NCBI RefSeq assembly: GCF_947179515.1 | Contig: NC_067482.1 | Span: forward strand, 80,088,444-80,152,443 | DNA length: 64,000 nucleotides | Source of the DNA: Apodemus sylvaticus | Lineage: Eukaryota > Chordata > Mammalia > Rodentia > Muridae | Direction of reading: 5' to 3' | Shown here: piece by piece, positions 11,642 through 19,877 of the stretch | Numbering within the stretch: the stretch's first letter is position 1 | Layout of the letters: the number at the start of each line of letters is the position of its first letter | The notes under the pieces: model-generated | Databases searched by the model: none | Seen by the model: only the letters and a program-made list of their open reading frames with translations | What the model was told of the DNA's origin: nothing | Position numbers and translations under genes: made by a program

Positions 11642-11840
11642 TGAGCTGGAGAGATGTCTTGGTAATTAAGAGCACTCACTGGCTGATCTTCCAGAGGACT
11701 CAGGTCCCACAATGGTCCCAGCCACCTGTATTTCCAGATCCAGGGGATCCCATCCCTTCCCTGGCTCCTGAAGACACCAGGCATATACAAGGTGCACATA
11801 CATATATGCAGGCATGCACAGAAGACTTTCTAAAAAGCAT
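11642..11840 (+). repeat. B3-type SINE
   Basis: GAGCTGGAGAGATGTCTTGG, AAGAGCACTCACTGG, and a TGCACATACATATATGCAGG tail region. Confidence 0.75.
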
Positions 11841-11844
11841 GTAT

Positions 11845-11926
11845 AGCTAGAGATAGTGGAACATTCTTTTAATTCCAGCACTCAGAAAGCAGAGGCAGGT
11901 GGAATTTACAGTTTTGAAAGCTACTG
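11845..11926 (+). repeat. B1 5' half, old
   Basis: AGATAGTGGAACATTCTTTT, CCAGCACTCAGAAAGCAGAG. Confidence 0.6.
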
Positions 11927-12149
11927 CCAAACTAAGAGTTGTAGAAGACAATTTAGATTCTTGTTGACACCATATGAGGGTTCTTATTTTCTACATTTGT
12001 ACCAGCATAGAATCTTACCAGACTTTGGTCTTCCATCAGAACAGTATCTGATCAATAGCGTTTGATTGTAATTCCGGTTTCTGTCTCTTGTATTGTGACT
12101 GGGTATGAATGTCTTATGTTTGATAAACTGTCTACTTACCTGTATCTCC

Positions 12150-12262
12150 AGGGGTTTTGTTTGTTTTGTGACAAGGTCTTGTTATGTAGCCTAGGCTGGC
12201 CTCAAACTCGCCATCTGTTTCCCAAGGACTGGGTACCCCATGTACCACTGTACCTGCCTCAG
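12150..12262 (-). repeat. Old B1, reverse
   Basis: TGACAAGGTCTTGTTATGTA, GCCTAGGCTGGCCTCAAACT. Confidence 0.65.
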
Positions 12263-12496
12263 TTCTGGAGTTTGCCATGTATGGAAATGATTTTGTCTTT
12301 GTCATCAATGTAATGACAATTTTTGTGAGTTTAAAATTTGCCTCTTTTTGTTTATACTATGTTTTGGTCATGCAGGAAAACTGTTTATAGTTGGAACTTT
12401 AAGGCTAGCTTTTATGCCACACAGAAAGGCTTTTTTTTTCCCCCTTGGATTTTAATCCAATCTACCTTTTCCTCTCCAACATTGGCTCTTACTGTT

Positions 12497-12626
12497 TTTT
12501 ATTGTTTGTTTTTTTCCCGGACAGGGTTTCTCTGTGTAGCCCTGGCCGTCCTGGAACTCACTCTGTAGACCAGGCTGGCCTTAAACTCAGAAATCTGCCT
12601 GCCTCTGCCTCCCAAGTGCTAGGATA

Positions 12627-12628
<2 letters not shown>
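12497..12628 (-). repeat. B1 SINE, reverse, head missing
   Basis: GACAGGGTTTCTCTGTGTAG to CTCCCAAGTGCTAGGATA, then broken off by the (TTA)n array. Confidence 0.88.

Positions 12629-12674
<46 letters not shown>
12629..12674. repeat. (TTA)n microsatellite
   Basis: About 45 bases of perfect ATT repeat where the B1 head should be. Confidence 0.95.
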
Positions 12675-12675
<1 letters not shown>

Positions 12676-12676
<1 letters not shown>

Positions 12677-12815
12677 GCACATCCATACATTCATAGATGT
12701 CAGAGGATGGCCTGCACAGGTCTGCTCTTTCCCTTTTGGGGGTTCAGGGATGGAACTAAGTTTGTCAAACTTGGCAACAAGTACATTTATCTGATGAGCT
12801 GTCTTACTGACCTAA
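12676..12815 (-). repeat. B4/B3-type SINE, reverse, old
   Basis: GATGTCAGAGGATGGCCTGC, GGTTCAGGGATGGAACTAAG, TCTGATGAGCTGTCTTACTG. Confidence 0.55.
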
Positions 12816-12857
12816 AATAATCGTCTTCTCTTTCCTTTCTTTCTCCCCCTACCCCCA

Positions 12858-13038
12858 TCTGTCTGTCTGTCTGTCTTTCTGTCTCATTTTTTGTTTTTTG
12901 ATAGGGTCTTTGTAGCCCTGACCTAAAATTTGCTTTATAGACCAGTCTCCCAGGCTGGCCTCAAACTCAAAGAGATCCTCCTGCCTTTGCCTCCCAAATG
13001 CTGGGATTAAAGGTATATGTCACCACATCCTATTAAGA
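12858..13038 (-). repeat. (TCTG)n run and old reverse B1
   Basis: CTGTCTGTCTGTCTGTCTTT tail, then TGATAGGGTCTTTGTAGCCC, CAGGCTGGCCTCAAACTCAA, GCTGGGATTAAAGG. Confidence 0.75.
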
Positions 13039-13477
13039 AATTGTTTTTAATGTTCCTGTGAATTGTTTAATGATTCATAGCTCGTGGCGTGTTCAGCTCT
13101 TAGCTACACAATGTACCAGTATATGCATCAGGACATAAATAATCTTCGTCACTGCATGGGACATCCAGCCCCACTGTAGCTGGGATCCTCTGACCTGGCC
13201 AGAACCCCCATAAATAACACAGAGCTGCTTTTCCATATGACGTCCCATGATGGAAGCCTAAGGTGCTTCCATCATCTGTCTGGGTGACTGTGTGGTTTGA
13301 TGCTGAGGATCACAGCCGGGGTTTCCCGAACGCTCGGTTCTCTCTGTCCTTCTCAGGCACATCTCTTACGTCTAGACTCGTGTTTGCATTTGATCTTGTC
13401 ACTGACTTTTCAGTCCCAGGGTGAGCTACATAAATCAGCAGGCAGTGATCTCCCCATTTTAAAATGTGGAAATAAAA

Positions 13478-13665
13478 TAGTGGCCAGTGTAATAGCTTGG
13501 GAGGTAAAGGCACTGCTGCCAGACTTGATAAACCCGAGTTCTATCTCTGGGACCCACACAGTGGGAGGAGAGAATCTAATTCTGCAAGTTGTCCTCTGAC
13601 TTCCACACCCATGTTTGAACATGGGTGTATATCTACACACAGTAAGTGTAACTTAAGAAAGAAAA
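13478..13665 (+). repeat. B4-type SINE
   Basis: AGGTAAAGGCACTGCTGCCA, GAGTTCTATCTCTGGGACCC, AAGTTGTCCTCTGACTTCCA. Confidence 0.7.
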
Positions 13666-13726
13666 GCGATGAAGTTAACTGACTTTAGTACAGTAGACTA
13701 GTCTTTCCTTTAAAAAGTTAATATTG

Positions 13727-13924
13727 TAGGAGTTAGAGAGATGGCTCAGTAGTTAAGAACACGTTGCTTTTGCAGAGGGCCTGGGTTTGATACTTAGCAC
13801 CCACAGGGTGGTTTATAACCATCCATAACTCCAGTTCCAAGGGATTCAGGTTACCAAGCACACACGTGTGCACATACATATATACATGCAGGCAAAACAC
13901 TCATGCACATAAAATTTAGAAGAT
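13727..13924 (+). repeat. B3-type SINE
   Basis: GAGAGATGGCTCAGTAGTTA, ATACTTAGCACCCACAGGG, and a TACATGCAGGCAAAACACTC tail region. Confidence 0.8.
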
Positions 13925-13936
13925 TTAAAATTGCCA

Positions 13937-14140
13937 TTAGGGTGCGGAGATGATTTAGTGGGTAAAGCTCTTGCCACACTAATATGAGAATCTGAGTTCA
14001 GATCCCTAAGGTGTGATGTGGTATATGTGTCTGTAATCCCAACACTCAGACAGGACACTCCCTGAAAATGCATGGGCCATTGTGCCTGCAATATACCACA
14101 GGAAATAAAGGATCATGTCTCAAACAAGATATAAGGCAGG
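13937..14140 (+). repeat. RSINE/B4-like composite
   Basis: GGTGCGGAGATGATTTAGTG, CTTGCCACACTAATATGAG, then B1-like TAATCCCAACACTCAGACAG. Confidence 0.6.
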
Positions 14141-14238
14141 AATTGGTACTTAGTGTGGCCCTTTGACCCCCCCATACATGATACATGTGCTGAGCTATGA
14201 GTGTGCCTGATTTTACGTGCAGACACTTACAGGTTTTT

Positions 14239-14272
14239 TGTTTTTTGTTTTTTTTTTGTTTGTTTGTTTGTT

Positions 14273-14317
<45 letters not shown>

Positions 14318-14478
14318 GTTTTTTGGATTTGGTTTTTTTTCAAGACAGGGTTTCTCTGTATAGCCCTGGCTGTCCTGGAACTCACTCTGTAGACCAGGCT
14401 GGCCTCGAACTCAGAAATCCACCTGCTTGTGCCTCCCAGAGTGCTGGGATTACAGGCGTGCACCACCACTGCCCGGCT
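14239..14478 (-). repeat. Young B1, reverse, with 15-bp target duplication and 42-T tail
   Basis: CACTTACAGGTTTTT at 14224-14238 repeats exactly at 14479-14493. The tail holds 42 uninterrupted T (14275-14316). Body close to consensus, so a recent insertion. Confidence 0.96.
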
Positions 14479-14525
14479 CACTTACAGGTTTTTCTTTCTT
14501 TTTTTTTTTTAAGTTGTTATTACTA

Positions 14526-14742
14526 AGAACTGGAGGAATGGTTCAGCAGTTAAGGGCACCTGTTGCTCCTGCAGAGGACCTGACTTCAATTCCTAGCACC
14601 CGCATGCTGGCTCACAACCGTCCATGACACCAGTTTCAGGGGATCTGATCTTTTCAGGCATTAGGCACACATGTGGCACACACACACATACATATATGCA
14701 GGCAAAACACTTATACACATAAAATAAATAAATCTGAAAATT
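14526..14742 (+). repeat. B3-type SINE
   Basis: ACTGGAGGAATGGTTCAGCA, TTCCTAGCACCCGCATGCTG, TATGCAGGCAAAACACTTAT, AATAAATAAATC tail. Confidence 0.85.
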
Positions 14743-14761
14743 TAAAAACAAAGTTATTATC

Positions 14762-14842
14762 AGCTGGGCATAGCAGCATACACCTTTAATCCCAGGACTC
14801 AGAAAGTAGAGGCAGTCCTACCAGGGCTACATAGTGAGAGTG

Positions 14843-14844
<2 letters not shown>
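14762..14844 (+). repeat. B1-like fragment with internal deletion
   Basis: GCTGGGCATAGCAGCATACA, CACCTTTAATCCCAGGACTC, CCAGGGCTACATAGTGAGAG. Confidence 0.7.

Positions 14845-14910
<66 letters not shown>
14845..14910. repeat. (TC)n(AC)n microsatellite
   Basis: Perfect TC repeat followed by perfect AC repeat, growing from the end of the B1-like piece. Confidence 0.95.
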
Positions 14911-14911
<1 letters not shown>

Positions 14912-14932
14912 TTACTATTAGCAATTTTGAGT

Positions 14933-15119
14933 GGCTGGAGAGATTGCTCAGCAGTTAAGAGCACTGACTGCTCTTCCAAAGGTCCTGAGTTCAAATCCCA
15001 GCAACCACATGGTGGCTTACAACCATCTGTAATGAGATCTGACACCCTCTTCTGGAGTGTCTGAAGACAGCTACAGTGTACTTACATATAATAAGTAAAT
15101 CTTTAAAAACAAAACAAAA
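14933..15119 (+). repeat. B2 SINE with 11-bp target duplication
   Basis: CAATTTTGAGT at 14922-14932 repeats at 15120-15130. Full B2 body from GGCTGGAGAGATTGCTCAGC to an AAC-rich tail. Confidence 0.95.
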
Positions 15120-15164
15120 CAATTTTGAGTCTTTGGAGAAAGCTCATTTAAAAATTTCCATATA

Positions 15165-15317
15165 ATAGCTGGGCGTGGTGGCGCACGCCTGTAATCCCAG
15201 CACTTGGGAGGCAGAGGCAGGTGGATTTCTGAGTTCGAGGACAGCCTGGTCTACAGAGTGAGTTCCAGGACAGCCAGGACTACACAGAGAAACCCTGTCT
15301 CAAAAAAAAAAAAAAAT
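15165..15317 (+). repeat. Young B1 with 11-bp target duplication
   Basis: ATTTCCATATA at 15154-15164 repeats at 15318-15328. Near-consensus body with a pure A tail. Confidence 0.94.
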
Positions 15318-15396
15318 ATTTCCATATAGATTTAAATTCATTTTATTAATTTAAAATAAATAGTTTATATTTCTTGTTTTAAAATCTAAATTTAGG

Positions 15397-15591
15397 GGGC
15401 TAGGGAGATAGCTCAGCAGTTAAGAGCACTATTTTTCCAGAGGTCCTGAGTTCAATTCCCTGCAACCACATGATGGCTCACAACCATCTGTAATGGGCTC
15501 AGACCCCCTCTTCTGATGTGTCTGGAGAGAGTGACAGTGTACTCACATATATTAAATAAATAAGTAAATGAATAAAATCTTGCTTAAAATT
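15397..15591 (+). repeat. B2 SINE with 10-bp target duplication
   Basis: TAAATTTAGG at 15387-15396 repeats at 15592-15601. B2 body; the tail holds TAAATAAATAAG repeats. Confidence 0.9.
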
Positions 15592-15601
15592 TAAATTTAG
15601 G

Positions 15602-15780
15602 CCAGGCGGTGGCAGCGCACGCCTGTAATCCCAGCACTTGGGAGGCAGAGGCAGGCGGATTTCTGAGTTCGAGGCCAGCCTGGTCTACAGAGTGAGTTCC
15701 AGGACAGCCAGGGCTACACAGAGAAACCCTGTCTCAAAAAACCAAAAAAAAAAAAAAAAAAAAGAGAGAGAAAAAAGAAA
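15602..15780 (+). repeat. Young B1 abutting the preceding B2
   Basis: CCAGGCGGTGGCAGCGCACG head, near-consensus body and a long A tail with GA repeats. It starts exactly at the right target duplication of the B2. Confidence 0.93.
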
Positions 15781-16799
15781 TGTTCCCTTCCACTCACAAA
15801 GATAGGATCCTAGCCTTTATACTTTTTCTTGCCTGAATTGGCTACTTAAACCTTTAAATGTGGCTTGTGTACTTGATCAGATTCGTCAGAGAGCAGGGTC
15901 CTAGCACCTTCGGCCTCGCTGAGAGGAATGTGCTGCCGGCCACAGCTGCCTGGGAGCTGCCTTCCTAGGCTTCTGCAAGAAAGTGCTTTCCAGGCTGAAC
16001 TGTTCTTTTCCATTTCTGCACAGAGAATGCAAGATCTCTCCTGGACTGACCTGGCTCGGGTGTGAGGAAGCTCGTTAAAGAGCAGACATGGAGAGCACCC
16101 TACAGCGGATCTTTAAGCTGTGGGTGCTGGCTTTCACAGTGGAGTGAGGGTGTCTTTATTTTTCGCCTGGACATTTGGGTAACTTTCAAATCATTTTTGC
16201 TTTTCCCTGTATCCCTTTCCTCTCTAATTTCTGGACCTGACCAGCTTCTTTGGAATATACTTTCTGTATCATTTGTCCCAGTGGGCCTTCTGCAGAGGAT
16301 TCTGCAAAGTAGATACTGCAGAAAATAGCATATTAGTGTCAGCTCAAATTTGTGTGTAGTTGTTATACTATGAAAGAAGATGTGTCAAAAGCTCTGCTGC
16401 AGAACTACGCTGGTTTGACAGGCTGACCTGTTGTGCTTAAGCAATCCTTGCTTCAGCTCCTAAGGAGCTGGAGTGTAGATTGTGCCATTTTCTTTTTTTC
16501 TATTTATCTGTCTTCCATCTACCTACCTACCTACAAAAAGAGAAGCCTTCCTGTCCTTTTGTTCTCCTGGTCAGCTACCTGCAACATCAAATCTATCCCT
16601 GGCAGGTTTTGTCCTGGGAATTAGGGCTCCTAGAAGATAATGCTGTGCCAACAGAGGAAGGAAAGTCCCTGATGGCCTCTACTGCAGAAGAAAAATCCCA
16701 GTAGCCCAAAGTTGGATATCAGAGGTAGTTTTTTTCCTCCATTTTATTCTAATAGGTTGTTTGCTTGTTGCTTTTAGTAGCGACAAAATGATCTTATGA

Positions 16800-16860
16800 T
16801 GTACTATATTCTCAGCCTTTCTTGGCCTCCCAAGTGCTGTGTACCTCCATGCCTAGCTAT
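16800..16860 (-). repeat. B1-like scrap, reverse
   Basis: CTTGGCCTCCCAAGTGCTGT, CCATGCCTAGC. Confidence 0.45.
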
Positions 16861-17562
16861 TTCCTTCTAGATTTAATCCTGGAGGGGCTTAGATGTTACA
16901 TTCTGTGACTTTCTGGGCTGTAGTCTTAATCATTCTCTTAGACTCAGCAAGGAACACAGGCTCTCCTGTTTTGGACCCTTTGGGCAGTTGTACTCTCAAT
17001 TCTGACTTCTTAAACTAGGTATCCCTTTATGATACAGTAGAAAGCCCATTATCTTTTTCACCTCATAATTAGCATTCTGAAAAAAGTGGCTATGTGCACT
17101 TGCAGAAGAACATTACATAACTTAGCTGTCAGTAAACAAGTATCCCTGGGATCTGCAGTAGCCCTTTTATGTTTCTCTGAGGAAGTGTCAATTAAAAGCT
17201 GGTCTTATATAGAACTCTAATGGTGGGCCCTGGCAGCTGTGAGGCAAGCCTGTAAGCCCCTCGTCTTATGGGTTGTTTCTAGCCCTAGTGCTGGCTTGTG
17301 CTATTTTCTGAAACAGCATGTAAGGTTTACATCATTAGATCCAGCATCTCTTCTGCTGTTTCCTGCAGCCCAGTGTGAAAGAAAGGGCCTTCATTCTTTT
17401 TGAACTTTGCAAAAGAAAAGTAGAATTGTGTCTTTATCTTTACACTGTTGTTAGTGAAGTCTCTCTGTTTTTTATTTTTTAGCAATGGCTCTCGACCTTT
17501 CTAATGCCGCAGCCCTTTGATACAGTTCCTCCTGTTGTGTTGACTCCCAATTATAAATTTTT

Positions 17563-17729
17563 AAAATTTATTGATTGATTTATTTGGTTTTTCGAAACAG
17601 GGTTTCTCTGTATAGCCCTGGCTGTCCTGGAACTCACTCTGTAGACCAGGCTGGCCTCAAACTCAGAAATCCGCCTGCCTCTGCCTCCCAAGTGCTGGGA
17701 TTAAAGGCATGTGCCACCACCGCTCAGCT
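17563..17729 (-). repeat. B1 SINE, reverse, inside the hAT element
   Basis: TTCGAAACAGGGTTTCTCTG, near-consensus body, GCTGGGATTAAAGGCATGTG, head ending CGCTCAGCT. Confidence 0.92.
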
Positions 17730-17743
17730 ATAAAATTATTTTT

Positions 17744-17924
17744 TTTTAAAGATTTATTTATTTATTATATGTAAGTACACTGTAGCTGTCTTTACACACA
17801 CCAGAAGAGGGTGTCAGATCTTGTTACAGATGGTTGTGAGCCACCATGTGGTTGCTGGGATTTGAACTCAGGACCTTCAGAAGAGCAGTCGGTGCTCTTA
17901 ACCACTGAGCCATCTCTCCAGCCC
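17744..17924 (-). repeat. B2 SINE, reverse, 14-bp target duplication
   Basis: ATAAAATTATTTTT at 17730-17743 repeats exactly at 17925-17938. Complete reverse B2 with AAAGATTTATTTATTTATTA tail and CTCTCCAGCCC head. Confidence 0.97.
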
Positions 17925-18014
17925 ATAAAATTATTTTTGATGCTACTTTATAACTAATGTTGCTACTGTTGTGAATTGTAATATAAATATTTTTGGAGAT
18001 TTGAGGGGTTCTCC

Positions 18015-18280
18015 CACTGAGCCAGGAGCTCCCTCATTCAGACTGGCTGACGAGTGAGTTCCTGGGATCCACCTACTTCCACCTCCTGTCCTGCATCCCT
18101 GCACCTGGCTTTTACATGGGAACTAGAGATTTGAACTCTACTGAAGGAACCATCCCCAGCTTTTAACTTCATTTTATTGAAAGTCTCGAGGAGGCTGGGT
18201 AGCTTGCTCAAGGTTACAGCTTGGAGGTGGCTGAGTGGGACCCTAGTTCTACCTGAGCTTGAGGCATGTGCTCTCTTAAG
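18015..18280 (-). repeat. Old RSINE/B4-like element and MIR-like piece, reverse
   Basis: ACATGGGAACTAGAGATTTG (about 18113) looks like a reverse rodent SINE; CTTGCTCAAGGTTACAGCTT (about 18203) matches the MIR reverse core. Confidence 0.5.
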
Positions 18281-18688
18281 GAATTCTTCCCCATATGAGG
18301 GAAGACAGAGCTCTGACCACATTTGCATGGCCAGTGCTTTTCCCTGCAGAGCCTGGGTCTTGCCTGTGTCCCTCCCACTTCCCCTTACTCCTTCAGCTGT
18401 GATCAAGAGCAGAGCTGTTGTGTACTGAGCTGAGGCTCAGTGAATGTTTGCTAGGGAATGTGGGCTTCAGTACTGTCTCTGACCTTCTGGCTTCTACAGT
18501 GCTTTGCACTATGAGTTCTGTGCTGGGGACTGAAAAACAAACAAAAAACCTGACCAGATAGATGTGAGAAATGCCTTCTAGAGATAATAGTAGATGTTTA
18601 GAAACTTGATGGAAGTTGTGAAAAGAAGACCTCCCTTCCCCCCCCCCACTTCCCCTACCCCCCCATTTCTTGAGATTTATTTGTTTAG

Positions 18689-18905
18689 GGGGCTGAAGAA
18701 ATGACTCAGCAGTTAAAAGCACCAGCTCTTCTTTCTGAGGACCCTAGTTTGATTCTCAGCACCCCCATGGTGACTCACAACCATCTGCAATTCCAGTTCT
18801 AAGGGACCTGATATCCTCTTGCCTCCACAGGCACCAGGGACTTGTGTAGTACACAGATGTACATGCAGACACAACACTAGTACACACACATGCAAATGTT
18901 AAATA
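18689..18905 (+). repeat. B3-type SINE
   Basis: GGGGGCTGAAGAAATGACTC, TTGATTCTCAGCACCCCCAT, GTACATGCAGACACAACACT. Confidence 0.82.
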
Positions 18906-19289
18906 TTTATTTTCTGTGATATGTGTGCCTGAGTACATGCATGTGCACCATGTGTGTGCAGTGTCCTTGGAGGCAGGAAGAGTGTGTTTGGATCCCCTGT
19001 AACTGGAGGCGCTTGTCAGTGGCCATGTGGGCGCTGGGAAACAAATCTGGGACCTCTGCAGGAGCAGCCAGTGTGCCGGGCGGCGGTGGTGTACGCCTGT
19101 GATCCCAGCACTTGGGAGGCAGAGGCAGGCAGATTTCTGAGTTTGAGGCCAGCCTAGTCTACAAGAGTGAGTTCCAGGACAGTCAGGGCTATACAGAGAA
19201 ATCCTGTCTCCAAAAAACAAAAAACAAAAACAAAACAAAACAAAAAGAGCAGCCAGTGCTCTTAAGTACTGAACCATCTCTCCAGCCCC
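18906..19289 (-). repeat. B3-type SINE, reverse, interrupted by a B1
   Basis: ATATGTGTGCCTGAGTACAT through GGGACCTCTGCAGGAGCAGC on the left, and GTGCTCTTAAGTACTGAACC with ATCTCTCCAGCCCC on the right of the inserted B1. Confidence 0.88.
19074..19246 (+). repeat. B1 SINE nested in a B3, 12-bp target duplication
   Basis: GAGCAGCCAGTG at 19062-19073 repeats at 19247-19258. Full B1 with an AAAAC-repeat tail. Confidence 0.96.
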
Positions 19290-19814
19290 CTCCCTCACGT
19301 CTAATATTTTTCATTTCTCAAGGAAATTTGCATCCCTGAGGTGGGGATGGCCCCTGAGCTTCGGTGACCTGAGCCCACAGCTGAAGCGGATATTTAGAGT
19401 ATTCTAAACACAAGGAGCGCTTCAAGGGGTGGGGCTATGACTGACTGGCAAGGGATTTGTATTTCTAATCTATAGTTATCTGTAACTGTCTGCTTACTGA
19501 TAGCCATGAAGTTTCCCAGTAGTATGGTCAGAAATAATGATACTGAAAAAGTCAGAAGACCTTGGGCTCCTGTTCTATGGCAGATTCCTAGAAGGAAACG
19601 TGTGTCAAAAGATACAGACATTCAAAACACTGCTAGATTCCTTCAGTTACCCTCCTAAATAAGACCAGCAATAATCCAACAGTTCATTTGCCCGGGAAAA
19701 GAGATAAACAGCTATCTTCCCCTGCTTGTGTGTTCTGGATCCTTCCATCCTCCTGTACACACCCTGACTGAAAATGGAATCGAGCACAGATCCACCCTCT
19801 TCTCTGTCTTGCAG

Positions 19815-19877
19815 AGTCTGGCCACAGATAAAGGACCGAAATGACTGACTCAAAATACTTCACCACAACCAAGAAAG
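19815..19877 (+). CDS. Ap1b1: Ap1b1 start-codon exon (residues 1-12 and first base of codon 13)
   Basis: Acceptor TTGCAG precedes 19815 and the donor GTACTG starts at 19878. The first 26 bases are 5' UTR; the ATG at 19841 sits in context CCGAAATGA with a purine at -3. It encodes [13 protein letters not shown], the canonical N-terminus of beta-1 (AP-2 beta has N in place of the third T of the TTT run). This is the only ATG that leads into the conserved trunk. Confidence 0.96.

Larger units (their letters stand above)
17483..18010. repeat. hAT-type DNA transposon remnant split by a B1 and a B2
   Basis: Left part CAATGGCTCTCGACCTTTCT, CCTCCTGTTGTGTTGACTCC (17483-17562); right part GATGCTACTTTATAACTAAT, GTAATATAAATATTTTTGGA (17939 to about 18010). 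Together they match a rodent hAT-Charlie-type non-autonomous element (CAGTGGTTCTCAACC-type ends; family URR1 as I recall). Reading is continuous once the two SINEs are removed. Confidence 0.75.
1..19814 (+). other. Ap1b1: Ap1b1 5' intron (partial), SINE-rich, no coding exon
   Basis: The start-codon exon has a strong acceptor (CTTGCAG, ending 19814), so at least one upstream non-coding exon exists. No CpG-rich, promoter-like segment is visible here, so exon 1 probably lies before the window. More than half of the interval is SINE, simple repeat or old transposon, listed separately. Stretches where I see no repeat or gene include 270-1500, 1920-2330, 2450-2890, 2990-3420, 3940-4450, 6060-6630, 6730-7230, 8740-9170, 15790-16790, 16860-17470, 18280-18680 and 19290-19810. 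Short ORFs here are not protein-like. A cryptic 5' exon near 16020-16065 (acceptor-like CTGCACAG, donor-like GTGTGAGG) cannot be excluded without RNA data. Confidence 0.8.

Noticed and set aside
15900..16070. Alternative first exon or promoter of Ap1b1 in the 5' intron
   Set aside because: Acceptor- and donor-like strings exist, but there is no CpG-rich segment and no way to confirm transcription from sequence alone.
18756..19298. 180-codon minus-strand ORF
   Set aside because: It is the translation of the nested B3 and B1 SINEs (B1 reading DRISLYSPDCPGTHS); typical SINE-derived open frame, not a gene.
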